Below are positions 33,820 to 42,510 of a DNA stretch of 64,000 nt, in pieces. The stretch is taken from positions 1,910,339 through 1,974,338 of the forward strand of contig CP070701.1 in the NCBI GenBank assembly GCA_020349885.1, written 5' to 3'. How positions within the stretch are numbered: position 1 is the stretch's first letter; the number at the start of each line of letters is the position of its first letter. This stretch comes from Acidobacteriota bacterium (GTDB lineage Bacteria; Acidobacteriota; G020349885). A program made the translations under genes and the position numbers. The notes beneath the pieces are model-generated. The model was not told where the DNA came from. It did no database searches and saw only the letters and a program-made list of their open reading frames with translations.

Positions 33820-36800
33820 TCAGGAAGCGGTGAATCCCTTCCGGCGGATTCTTTGGAGGATTCCGGGCGCGGCCTCGTACGCCTCGAGCACAAGGCTGAA
33901 AAGCGCCGGGATCAGAAACAGCGTGAACACGGTGGACACCAGAAGCCCGCCGACCACCACGCTTCCGAGGCCGCGGTAAATCTCGGAGCCCGCCCCCGGA
34001 GACAGCACGAGCGGCAGCATGCCGAAAACGCTCGTGGCCATGCTCATGAAAATCGGGCGCACGCGAACCCGCACGGCGTCTAGCAGGGCGCCGCGGGTGT
34101 CGAGGCCGCGCTCCCTCATCCCGATGAGCGCCTGGTGGACCACCAGAATGGCGTTGTTGACCACGGTGCCGATGAGGATCACGAAGCCCAGCATCGTCAA
34201 AAGGTCCAGGCCCTGCGTCGGGACGAACACGTGGACGAGGCGCAGTCCCGCGAAGCCGCCGAGCGCGGCGAGCGGGACGCTGAACATAATCACGAGGGGG
34301 TAGAGGAAGTTCTCGAACAGGGCGGACATGAGAAGGTAGGTGATGACGAGCGCGAGAAGGAAGTTCCACCGGAAAGAGCGGAGGGCCTGCGAGAGGGCGT
34401 CGGCGGCGCCGGACAGGTGAATGCGCTCGTGTGGAGAAAGGCGCCCAGCATCCTGAATCGGAGCGACGATCTGCGACTCGATAATCTCGATGGCTTCTCC
34501 GAGCGGCACGGATTCGGGAGGCTGGAGCTGAACCGTGATAGCGCGCTCGCGCTCGATGTGGTTTATCTGCTCGGGTCCGCTTTCCATCTCCACCGACGCC
34601 ACCGTGCCGAGCGTAACCGTCTTGCCGGCGGGGGTGTACAGCCGGAGATCGCTCAGCTCGTGGCCGTGCTTTACGCCGCCCTCTTCCCGCGCGCGGCCCG
34701 TGAGGGTCAGGTCGATGGCGTCCCCGTGCAGCCGGTACTCGGACACCTTCACGCCGTCCACCATGGCGTCCACCGCGAAACCTATCTCGTGGGTCGATAG
34801 TCCCAGCTCCGAGGCCCGGGCCCGGTCGGGCGTGATGCGCACCTCGGGGTTTCCGAGATCGAGGCTCGGTATGGGCCGGGCCTGGGCGCCCGGAATCAGT
34901 TGCTGCACGCGCCCGAACACCTCCATGCCCAATTGAAGAAGATTCTCGATGTCGGGGCCCGTTATCTCGATGTCGATGTTGTTGCCCTGGGAGCCGTGCC
35001 TCGAGAAGAGACTCGACTGGGACACCACGGGAATGAGGCCCGGAACCTTCATCAGGGGGCGGCGGATGACGGGGATCAGTTCGCGGGCGTTCCGGGGCTC
35101 CGCGCTGATGGCCCCCAGGAAAGCGAAGCGGCCCCATGAGACGAAGAATAAATTCTCGATAGGGGGGGCGTCCAGGCCGGCCTTGCGGCGGCTTTCGGCT
35201 TCGAGGTAGGGGCGGAGAGACTCGGCAAGATCCTGACCCATGCGCTCCACCTCGGAGAGGTTGTACCCCGGCGGCGGGAGCAGCATCCCGAAAACGAGGT
35301 TGCGGTTCCCGGTGGGGAGGTATTCGACCTTCGGGGCCAGAAGCCAGCTCAAGCCGAGAGAAAGTACCGTCATGGCGACGAGCGTCGCGATTCGCATGCG
35401 CCGCGTCGACAGAACGCGCTCCACCCCCTTCACGACCATGCCCCGCACGGCCACGCCGACGGGGAGGAGCCTTTCGCGGAGCTCCAGCCACCGGTCGCCC
35501 TTTCCGGAAAAATACCTTCCCTTGGGCCTTATCAGCCGGACGGCCAGGGTGGGTATGACGGTGAGCGAGACCACGAGGCTCAAAAGGACGGCGGCGCTGA
35601 TGGCGAGGGCGATGTCGCGGAAAAGCTGGCCGGCCTCCTCCTCGATGAAAAGGACAGGCAGGAACACGGCGGCCGTGGTGAGCGTGCTGGCGAGCACGGC
35701 CCCCCAGACCTCGGACGTCCCTTCGCTCGCGGCTTGGGGAACGGGCTTGCCCATCTCCGTGTGGCGGTGGATGTTTTCGAGGACGACGATGGCGTTGTCC
35801 ACGACCATGCCGACGGCGAAAGCCAGGCCCGCGAGGCTGATAACGTTCAGGCTCCGTCCGAGGGCGTTCATGGCGATGAAGGTTCCTATCACGCTCAGGG
35901 GAATCGCCAGCGCCACCACGATGGTGGCGCGAACGCTGTGAAGAAACACGAGGAGCACCATCACGGCGAGCGTGCCCCCGACGGCCAGGTTCTGCTTGAC
36001 CAGCCCGATGGAGCTGTCGATGTAGAGCGTCTCGTCGTAGGCCTGCTGCAGGTAGAGGCCCTCGTCGCGAAGCAGGCCGCTGTTTAGCTCCTCCATCGCC
36101 TGCTTTAGGCCCGCCATGGTTTCGAGCACGTTCGCCCCCGTCTCCCTCAGGGCGTTGATGGCCAGCGAGCGCTCGCCCTTGTGCCAGACGGAGGCCCCGG
36201 GCTTCTTGTAATCGAGGCGGACCTCGGCGAGGTCCTTGACGTACACGTGCGCGCCGTCGCGAACGGCCACGACGGTGTTCTCGACGTCCTCGATGCTCCT
36301 GAACTCTCCCACGGTCCGGAGCACGTAGCGCCGCTTGCCCTCGTCCAGCGAGCCCGCGCTCCGGTTCATGTTCTCCGCGTCGATGGTCCCGGCCATTTCC
36401 CGGAAGCTGACCCCATGGGCGGCCAGCCTTTCCGGGTCGACGATCACCCGGAGCTCACGCTCCCGGCCGCCGTAGACGTTGCTTCGCGCCACCCCGGGGA
36501 CCCGCTCGAATCGGGACTTGATCTCGTCCTCCGCGAAATCGAACAGCGTCGAGACATCCACGTCGTTCCCCTCGACGGGCTGGAGAATGAACCAGGCGAT
36601 GGCGCTCGAATCGTCGCCCCCCGTCCCACTCAGGAAAGGCTTTTCCACGTTCTCCGGGTAGCTCGGAACCCGGTCCAGGGTGTTGGCCGTGTGAAGTAGC
36701 GCCGTGTCGAGGTTCACGCCGACCTTGAATTCCAGCTGCACCTCGGCCCGGCTGTCGTGGCTCTCGCTCGTCAGCCGCACCAGCCCCTCGACGCTCTTGA

Positions 36801-37011
36801 GACGCTCCTCCTGGGGGTCCGTGATTTCCCGCTCGACCTCCTGCGGACTCGCGCCAGGCCAGACCGTGGTCACGGTGACCACGGGGCGGTCCACGTCGGG
36901 CGTGAGCTGCACGGGCAGGCGCGTAAGCGAGATCACCCCGAACAGGATGAGCAAAAGCGCGGCCACGGCCACGCTTACGGCATTTCGGACGGCGAGGTCA
37001 ACGAGCTTCAT
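33820..37011 (-). CDS. RND efflux pump permease (AcrB/HAE1-type or related)
   Basis: 1063 residues, full length. It has the standard pattern of two halves with one plus five helices each, large periplasmic porter loops, and the central-helix motif GMVVDNAIVVLENIHRH (about 400-416) that carries the proton-relay acid. It should use the proton gradient to export drugs, solvents or metabolites together with the adaptor encoded 9 bp upstream. No outer-membrane TolC gene lies in this operon, so the channel must be encoded elsewhere. HAE1-type is more likely than heavy-metal CusA, since Met clusters are missing. Confidence 0.93.
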   Translation of the reverse strand: MKLVDLAVRNAVSVAVAALLLILFGVISLTRLPVQLTPDVDRPVVTVTTVWPGASPQEVEREITDPQEERLKSVEGLVRLTSESHDSRAEVQLEFKVGVNLDTALLHTANTLDRVPSYPENVEKPFLSGTGGDDSSAIAWFILQPVEGNDVDVSTLFDFAEDEIKSRFERVPGVARSNVYGGRERELRVIVDPERLAAHGVSFREMAGTIDAENMNRSAGSLDEGKRRYVLRTVGEFRSIEDVENTVVAVRDGAHVYVKDLAEVRLDYKKPGASVWHKGERSLAINALRETGANVLETMAGLKQAMEELNSGLLRDEGLYLQQAYDETLYIDSSIGLVKQNLAVGGTLAVMVLLVFLHSVRATIVVALAIPLSVIGTFIAMNALGRSLNVISLAGLAFAVGMVVDNAIVVLENIHRHTEMGKPVPQAASEGTSEVWGAVLASTLTTAAVFLPVLFIEEEAGQLFRDIALAISAAVLLSLVVSLTVIPTLAVRLIRPKGRYFSGKGDRWLELRERLLPVGVAVRGMVVKGVERVLSTRRMRIATLVAMTVLSLGLSWLLAPKVEYLPTGNRNLVFGMLLPPPGYNLSEVERMGQDLAESLRPYLEAESRRKAGLDAPPIENLFFVSWGRFAFLGAISAEPRNARELIPVIRRPLMKVPGLIPVVSQSSLFSRHGSQGNNIDIEITGPDIENLLQLGMEVFGRVQQLIPGAQARPIPSLDLGNPEVRITPDRARASELGLSTHEIGFAVDAMVDGVKVSEYRLHGDAIDLTLTGRAREEGGVKHGHELSDLRLYTPAGKTVTLGTVASVEMESGPEQINHIERERAITVQLQPPESVPLGEAIEIIESQIVAPIQDAGRLSPHERIHLSGAADALSQALRSFRWNFLLALVITYLLMSALFENFLYPLVIMFSVPLAALGGFAGLRLVHVFVPTQGLDLLTMLGFVILIGTVVNNAILVVHQALIGMRERGLDTRGALLDAVRVRVRPIFMSMATSVFGMLPLVLSPGAGSEIYRGLGSVVVGGLLVSTVFTLFLIPALFSLVLEAYEAAPGILQRIRRKGFTAS

Positions 37012-37020
37012 GGGACGGCG

Positions 37021-38094
37021 TTACGGCTCGGGCGGAAGTACCTCGACGGGTTGGCTCGGAAATAATCTCTCGTTCCCGCGCACGATCACGGGAGCGCCGG
37101 CCGGAATTTCCGCTTCCACGGAAACCATTTCCTCGAAAGCGTCGCCGAGCTTCACGGGAACGGGCAGGGCGGTCCCGTCCTGGACGATGTAGACCATGTA
37201 ATTCCCCCCCTGGCTCACGAGGGCGTCCTTGGGCACGAGAAGCGCACTGTAGGCGTCGCCTATGGCAAAGTCGGCCCGCGCGAACATGCCGCTCCGAAGA
37301 ACGTGCTCGGGGTTCTGCACGGCGATTTTTACCGGAAAGCTCCGCGCCTGGGACTGCGCCTGGGGCACGATGGCGAACACGCTGCCCTGAAAGCTTTTTT
37401 CCGGATAGGCGTCGACGCGCACCCGGGCCTCCTGCCCCGCCCTGACCAGGCCGATGTAGCGCTCAGCAACGTCCGCCGTGACGTGCACGGTGTCCAGGTC
37501 GATGAGCTCGGCCACCACGCCCCCCTCCCTGACCCACTCTCCCACCTGTATCCTCAGGTCGCTCACCATGCCACCGAACGGGGCCTTGATGCGCGTTTTC
37601 TCGAGATCGCCCTTGTAACCGGTAATTTGAATCTGCCACTGCTGCATGCGCTGCTCCGCGACCGTCACGTCCGTCTTCTTGTCCTGGCGCTCCTCGTCCG
37701 AAAGGAAGCCCTTTTCGTGGAGCCGGAGGGCGCGGTCCAGGTCCCTTCGGGTTTTTTCGTAGACCGCCTTCGCTTCCGTGAAGGCGGCCTCGGCGTTGGC
37801 GAGGGCGAGGCGGGTCGTTGCGTCCTTGAGCCGGATCATTACCGTGCCCTTGGCGACGAAGTCGCCCTCCTCGATGAAAACCTCCTTGACGAGGCCCTCG
37901 ATCTCGCTCGCGACCGCGCTTCTCGCCCGAGGCTCCACGGTCCCCGTGAACGTGAGCGTCCGGCGGACCTCGCGCTCCACGGCGGGCGCCGCCGCGACCG
38001 TCGCCTTGGGAAGTTCTTCCTGGGCAGGCACGGCTTCGACGGCCGCCAGGAGCAGACACGCCGCAAGAAACGGCAGGGAGGACCTGCTTCTCAT
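37021..38094 (-). CDS. RND efflux periplasmic adaptor (MFP) subunit
   Basis: 357 residues. The signal peptide ends near AVPAQ. It has the adaptor order: beta-barrel/lipoyl half (GTVEPRARSAVASEIEG, VKEVFIEEGDFVAKGT), a coiled-coil hairpin (about 95-160), second lipoyl half (KTRIKAPFGGMVSD), beta-barrel (AQSQARSFPVKI) and membrane-proximal domain. It bridges the RND permease and an outer-membrane channel. The start overlaps the tetR stop by four bases (ATGA), so translation is coupled to the regulator. Confidence 0.93.
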   Translation of the reverse strand: MRSRSSLPFLAACLLLAAVEAVPAQEELPKATVAAAPAVEREVRRTLTFTGTVEPRARSAVASEIEGLVKEVFIEEGDFVAKGTVMIRLKDATTRLALANAEAAFTEAKAVYEKTRRDLDRALRLHEKGFLSDEERQDKKTDVTVAEQRMQQWQIQITGYKGDLEKTRIKAPFGGMVSDLRIQVGEWVREGGVVAELIDLDTVHVTADVAERYIGLVRAGQEARVRVDAYPEKSFQGSVFAIVPQAQSQARSFPVKIAVQNPEHVLRSGMFARADFAIGDAYSALLVPKDALVSQGGNYMVYIVQDGTALPVPVKLGDAFEEMVSVEAEIPAGAPVIVRGNERLFPSQPVEVLPPEP

Positions 38095-38810
38095 CTCATG
38101 CGGCTCCCTTCGGGGACGGACGGGCGCTCTCGCCTTCGCGTAGCCGCTACGGCGGAACGAGGTCCGCGGCGCCGGCGCTCCCCCTCGCCCAGGATCCCGT
38201 GAAAAACGACGTCAATGACGTCGCGGGCCTGGACGTTGAAGGACTTCCTTCGCCCCGCGAAGTAGTTCGTGAAGATCGTGCCGTAGAGAAGGTCGCTTAT
38301 GACGTCTATGATCCGGTCGACCGGCACCTTTCGCACGCGCCCCTCGGCCATGAGGCCGCGAAAGAGCTTCTTCCACGGACCCAAGTTCGCGTCGTAATGC
38401 TGAAAGTACGTGGGTTTTTTCCGGTCCTTGAACTCCGCGCGCTCCTGCATCAGCAGCTCGACGAACTGGGGGTGGGAGTCGAAAAAGGACAGGTACGTCT
38501 GGATCGCCTTCGCGACCCTCTCCAGGGGGTCGGCCACGCCTTCCGAGGAAGCGTCCGCCTCTTGCCGGAGCATGAGCATCCCCCGGTCAACGGCAGCCAG
38601 GAAGAGCTTGCGCTTGCTCGAAAAGTAGCGGTAGACGGTCCCCTTTCCGACGCCCAGCCGGTCGGCGATGACCTGCACGTCTGTGGCGCGGTACCCGAGC
38701 TCGGCGAAGACGCTCGTCGCCGTCTCCAGGATTTCCTCCTGGCGTCGCTCGGCGAGGGCCTCGTCCCTCGGGCGGCCGGGTTTTCTCTTGCGTGCGGTTT
38801 TCGTTTTCAT
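38091..38810 (-). CDS. TetR-family transcriptional repressor of the efflux operon
   Basis: 239 residues. The N-terminal HTH has the TetR pattern ILETATSVFAELGYRATDVQVIADRLGVGKGTVYRYFSSK in pieces at about 27-66, after an Arg/Lys-rich lead. The ligand-binding helical domain follows (about 75-205), then an unusually Arg-rich tail (205-239). It is the first gene of the tetR-MFP-RND operon, and a perfect palindrome lies between its own promoter boxes, so it most likely represses the whole operon, including itself, until an efflux substrate binds. The leader is only about seven bases long and has no ribosome site. Confidence 0.92.
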   Translation of the reverse strand: MKTKTARKRKPGRPRDEALAERRQEEILETATSVFAELGYRATDVQVIADRLGVGKGTVYRYFSSKRKLFLAAVDRGMLMLRQEADASSEGVADPLERVAKAIQTYLSFFDSHPQFVELLMQERAEFKDRKKPTYFQHYDANLGPWKKLFRGLMAEGRVRKVPVDRIIDVISDLLYGTIFTNYFAGRRKSFNVQARDVIDVVFHGILGEGERRRRGPRSAVAATRRRERPSVPEGSRMR

Positions 38811-38824
38811 GGTAGCAGCGGTAC

Positions 38825-38853
38825 ATTATATAACGGACCCGTCCGTCAGTCAA
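38825..38853 (-). promoter_or_regulatory. tetR-efflux operon promoter with operator in the spacer
   Basis: TTGACT (38848-38853), 17 bp, TATAAT (38825-38830). Inside the spacer lies the perfect palindrome ACGGAC-CC-GTCCGT (38833-38846). A repressor bound there would block polymerase completely, the classic TetR autoregulation design. Confidence 0.85.
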
Positions 38854-38869
38854 TATGCCGGATTTTTGA

Positions 38870-38958
38870 AAAAGGGTTAGGGATCAGTCGTTAGGGGCTT
38901 GCCCGGCTCAGTCGGGGTTAGCAAAAGGAATTCTTGCTAATCCCTAAACCCTATCCCC
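38870..38958. repeat. Inverted GGGTTAGGGATNAG-type intergenic element with an inner hairpin
   Basis: The left side reads AGGGTTAGGGATCAG, the right side CTAATCCCTAAACCCTATCC, its approximate reverse complement. Between them is a GGGGTTAGCAA / TTGCTAATCCC stem. It separates the tetR promoter from the end of the 1140-residue protein gene. Confidence 0.5.
38914..38944. terminator. Possible terminator hairpin after the repeat-protein gene
   Basis: 11-bp stem (one G-T pair) 38914-38924 / 38934-38944 with a 9-base loop AAGGAATTC. It lies 28 bp downstream of the stop of the minus-strand gene at 38972. No U-run follows, so it may act as a stabiliser or rho-assisted stop rather than an intrinsic terminator. 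Confidence 0.4.
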
Positions 38959-38971
38959 TGGCCGCTGCTTT

Positions 38972-41900
38972 TTACGGATGCGGGCCGCAGGTGTTGAGCG
39001 CGGGGTTGCGCTCGACGGCGGCGCTGTCGTAGCCCGAGGTGCCCTCCGTCGCCGTGTCGCATTCGGTGACGAGATAGTAGGCGTTCGCAAAGCCCGGCGT
39101 AATTATCCCGCTCAGATAGCCTTCTCCTTCGTCCGTCCCCGCCGTCCAGCACACGAGCGACAGATGGTTGTAGAAGGGAGCGTCTAGGTCGCCCTCGTAG
39201 ATGTTGTATTGGAGAAGCTCGCCATGGTTTTCCCACCAGATTTCCACCTGGCCGCCCCCGGCGTCCTCGACAAGGAGCGGCACGATTCCCGCGGGCGCGC
39301 TCACCTCCGCCACGCACGCCTTGAGCCCGTCGTAGAAGAGGCGCGCCATGACGCGCTGGGATTGAAAGTCCGGGTCGTCGTGGAAACGGATGTAGGCCAC
39401 GAGATATTTTCCGCAGGACGAGTAGGCTACAGCCAGGGGTTGATCTTTAGAAAGGCTCTGTTGAATGAGCAGACCCGCAGCATCGAGCACCGTCCCGTCC
39501 GAGGCCACGCGCGTCCCGTAGATGTTGTTACCGTTATCATCCCACGCGACGAAATAGTCCGTCCCGTTTGAGGCTGCCGAGTAGTACGTCTGGCTGCCAG
39601 ACGCCGTGGAGACGGCGATGCCCGCGGGGTCGAGCACCGTCCCCACCGAGGTGACGCGCGCCCCGTAGATGTCCCAGCCTGTCGTGGCCCAGTTTCGCTC
39701 GTCCACCCACGCGACGAAATAGTCCGTCCCGTTTGAGGCTACCGAGGGAGGCATGTAGCCGTCCGCCACCGTCGAGACGGCAATGCCCGCAGGATCGAGC
39801 ACCGTCCCCGCCGAGGTGACACGCGCCCCGTAGATATCCCAATCGCAGAAGCATCCACCGTCGTTCCGCCAGTCATCCCACGCGACGAAATAGTCCGTCC
39901 CGTTCGAAGCTGCCGAGGGCACGGACTGGTCGTCCGCCGCCGTGGAGACGGCGATGCCTCCCGTGTCAGGCGGACCATCATGGAGATAACCATCGAACGC
40001 CCGCACCCGCGCCCCATAGATGTCCGTGTCCGTGCCGTTTCGTTTATCATACCACGCGACGAAATAGTCCGTCCCGTTTGAAGCCACGGAAGGCCAATAT
40101 TGCATATCCGCCGCCGTGGAGACGGCGATGCCCGCAGGGTCGAGCACCGCCCCCGCCGACGTTACTCGGGCCCCGTAGATGTCCAAGTTCGTACCGCTTC
40201 GGTAGTCCGCCCACGCGACGAAATAGTCCGTTCCGTTCGAAGCCACTGAGGGACGCTCCTGGTCGTCCGCCGCCGTGGATAAGGCGATGCCCGAAGAATC
40301 GAGCACCGTCCCGTCCGAGGCCACGCGCGCCCCGTAGATGTCGAAGTCCGTGCCGTTTCGGTTCTCTTGCCACGCCACGAAATAGTCCGTCCCGTTCGAG
40401 GCTGCTGAGGGGGCAATCTGGCCGCTTGCCGTCGTGGAGACGGTGATACCCGTGGGGTCGAGTACCGTCCCGTTCGAGGCCACGCGCGCCCCGTAGACGT
40501 CGTAGCCCACGAGATATTGATTCCACGCGATGAAATAGTCCGTTCCGTTTGAGGCTACCGAGGGGTTGTATTGGTTGCTTGCCGCCGTGGAGACGGCGAT
40601 GCCCGCAGGATCGAGCACCGTCCCATTCGAGGCCACGCGCGCGCCGTAGATGTCCCAGCTCCCGCTTCGGCTATCCTCCCACGCTACGAAATAGTTCGTC
40701 CCGTTCGAAGCCACGGAAGGTGTGCTCTCGTGGTTTGTCGCCGTGGAGACGGCGATGCCCGTGGAGTCGAGCACCGTCCCATCCGAGGTCACTCGCGTTC
40801 CGTAGATGTCGTATTTCGATGCTCCGTAATTCCTGCTATCCTGCCACGCGACGAAATAGTCCGTCCCGTTCGAGGCCACGGAAGGATCCTCCTGGTCGTC
40901 CGCCGCCGTGGAGACGGCGATGCCTCCCGTGTCAGGCGGGCCGTCAAGGAGCAAGCCATCGGACGCCCGCACACGCGCCCCGTAGATGTCGTAGTCTGTC
41001 GTGGCCCAGTTCCGGTAGTCTTGCCACGCGACGAAATAGTCCGTCCCGTTTGAAGCTACCGAGGGATACTCCTGCCAGATTGCCGCCGTGGAGACAGCAA
41101 TGCCTCCCGTGTCAGACGGGCCATCAAGGAGCAAGCCATCAGACGCCCGCACCCGCGCCCCGTAGATGTCGAAGTCCGCGCCGTTTCGCTCGTCCTCCCA
41201 CACCACGAAATAGTCCGTCCCGTTCGAGGCCGTCGAGGGATTCCGCTGGGTGCCCGCCGCCGTGGAGACGGCGATGTCAAAGGGAAAGGGGTCGAGCACC
41301 GTCCCATCCGAGGCCACGCGTGCCCCGTAGATGTTCCCACTCACCCACCACGCCACGAAATAGTCCGTCCCGTTCGAAGCCACGGAGGGATCCCACTGGC
41401 CGTTTGTCGTCGTGGTGATGCGGATACCCATGGGGTCGAGCACCGTCCCATCCGAGGTCACGCGCGCCCCGTAGATGTCGTCGTCCGTGCCGTTTCGCCG
41501 ATCTTCCCACGCGACGAAATAGTCCGTCCCGTTTGAAGCCACGGAGGGAACCTCCTGGTTGCCTGACGCTGGCCCAATCACCGGACTCGGATCCACCAAA
41601 ATCTCCGGCCCCACCGTCGGGTCGATCAGGATGGGATATTGTGCGTTTTCAAGAAACTCGCGTGGTACCTTGAACAGGACTTTGTGTCTGGTTGCAAGCG
41701 AAGGCCGAACCCGCTCCCGCCGCCCCGCGCTGTCCGCCACGGTTACGTTGGAGAACGCCACCTGGCCGCTTCCATTCCAGGTTGGAAAAACAAGCCCTTC
41801 ATCATGCTCCTGCGGCTCGCCAGCGGCTCGGATCGCAAGTCGCACGCGCAGCGCCGAAGCCTCAGGGCTTAGCGGCCCGCCGATCGTCCAGTAGAGTTCT

Positions 41901-42394
41901 ATCCCTTCCTCCCCGCGGTTTCTCGCATAAGGCGTAACGCTGCCGCGCGCTTCTCCTTGAAGCAGGCCGGGCGCGTGTTCCTCCAGGCGGCCTTTTCCAA
42001 ACACCGTCTGCGTGTTGCCTCCCCACTCGAAGCTCACCGAGAGAATTTCGAAATCAGGTCGCCCCCTGCTTCCCTGCGCGAAATATCTTAACCCGCTCTC
42101 GCCAATCTCCGCCTGGAATCGCGGCGTCTCATGCGAGAAGACATTTCCCTTCTGCGCAAACGGACGCTCGCCGCGTGCTTCGGCATGGAAGCCCTGCTTT
42201 GGAGGTTCTTCGGGAAGGCCGCGGTTCTTCCTTACCTTGCGTATGACTTCGTTTATGTCGAAGGGAACGTTGGCTATCTCGACTTCCCCTCCAACGCGCG
42301 GTGGGCCTTTCCCTGGGGATGTAGGCGCTTCACCTCCCCATACGGCCGAGGCGGCCGCCAGCGTGAAGCAAATCCACGTTGCCGCTCCTTTCAT
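38972..42394 (-). CDS. Large secreted repeat protein, probable double beta-propeller
   Basis: 1140 residues. The signal peptide (MKGAATWICFTLAAASAVWG) is followed by a domain of about 260 residues without clear kinship, then 13 copies of a 48-58 residue repeat with the consensus PSVASNGTDYFVAW-D-RN, DIYGARV-SDGTVLDP, GIAVSTA (about 283-985), plus a degenerate 14th (AVAYSSCGKYLVAYIRF). Each copy could form one four-stranded blade; 14 blades would make two seven-bladed propellers. The C-terminal 150 residues look like a beta-sandwich module common at the ends of exported proteins (NAYYLVTECDTATEGTSG). Promoter and AAGGAGA ribosome site are strong. Probably on the cell surface or released; ligand unknown. 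Confidence 0.8.
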   Translation of the reverse strand: MKGAATWICFTLAAASAVWGGEAPTSPGKGPPRVGGEVEIANVPFDINEVIRKVRKNRGLPEEPPKQGFHAEARGERPFAQKGNVFSHETPRFQAEIGESGLRYFAQGSRGRPDFEILSVSFEWGGNTQTVFGKGRLEEHAPGLLQGEARGSVTPYARNRGEEGIELYWTIGGPLSPEASALRVRLAIRAAGEPQEHDEGLVFPTWNGSGQVAFSNVTVADSAGRRERVRPSLATRHKVLFKVPREFLENAQYPILIDPTVGPEILVDPSPVIGPASGNQEVPSVASNGTDYFVAWEDRRNGTDDDIYGARVTSDGTVLDPMGIRITTTTNGQWDPSVASNGTDYFVAWWVSGNIYGARVASDGTVLDPFPFDIAVSTAAGTQRNPSTASNGTDYFVVWEDERNGADFDIYGARVRASDGLLLDGPSDTGGIAVSTAAIWQEYPSVASNGTDYFVAWQDYRNWATTDYDIYGARVRASDGLLLDGPPDTGGIAVSTAADDQEDPSVASNGTDYFVAWQDSRNYGASKYDIYGTRVTSDGTVLDSTGIAVSTATNHESTPSVASNGTNYFVAWEDSRSGSWDIYGARVASNGTVLDPAGIAVSTAASNQYNPSVASNGTDYFIAWNQYLVGYDVYGARVASNGTVLDPTGITVSTTASGQIAPSAASNGTDYFVAWQENRNGTDFDIYGARVASDGTVLDSSGIALSTAADDQERPSVASNGTDYFVAWADYRSGTNLDIYGARVTSAGAVLDPAGIAVSTAADMQYWPSVASNGTDYFVAWYDKRNGTDTDIYGARVRAFDGYLHDGPPDTGGIAVSTAADDQSVPSAASNGTDYFVAWDDWRNDGGCFCDWDIYGARVTSAGTVLDPAGIAVSTVADGYMPPSVASNGTDYFVAWVDERNWATTGWDIYGARVTSVGTVLDPAGIAVSTASGSQTYYSAASNGTDYFVAWDDNGNNIYGTRVASDGTVLDAAGLLIQQSLSKDQPLAVAYSSCGKYLVAYIRFHDDPDFQSQRVMARLFYDGLKACVAEVSAPAGIVPLLVEDAGGGQVEIWWENHGELLQYNIYEGDLDAPFYNHLSLVCWTAGTDEGEGYLSGIITPGFANAYYLVTECDTATEGTSGYDSAAVERNPALNTCGPHP
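39437..41548 (-). repeat. Thirteen in-frame repeats of 145-175 bp
   Basis: Each unit contains the nearly invariant stretch read on the plus strand as acgaaatagtccgtcccgtt and, about 60 bp further, cgcgccccgtagatgtc. Units 3, 4 and 10 have a longer form with SDGLLLDGP-DTGG or similar, alternating with the short form. Confidence 0.9.
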
Positions 42395-42417
42395 TCCCGG
42401 TCTCCTTTTTACACACC

Positions 42418-42447
42418 ATTATAGAATTCGCCGTCTCGGCAAGTCAA
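42418..42447 (-). promoter_or_regulatory. Promoter of the repeat-protein gene
   Basis: TTGACT (42442-42447), 18 bp, TATAAT (42418-42423). AAGGAGA then lies before ATG 42394. Confidence 0.8.
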
Positions 42448-42510
42448 CCGCGGCGTCTAGAGCGTGGTTACGGCAGGAATGCGGTTTGAGAACTTTCCCC
42501 GCCGCGCGCG

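Noticed and set aside
42394-42433. ATA-rich segment as a second, plus-strand promoter
   Set aside because: The TATAAT reads on the minus strand with a matching -35; nothing starts on the plus strand nearby.
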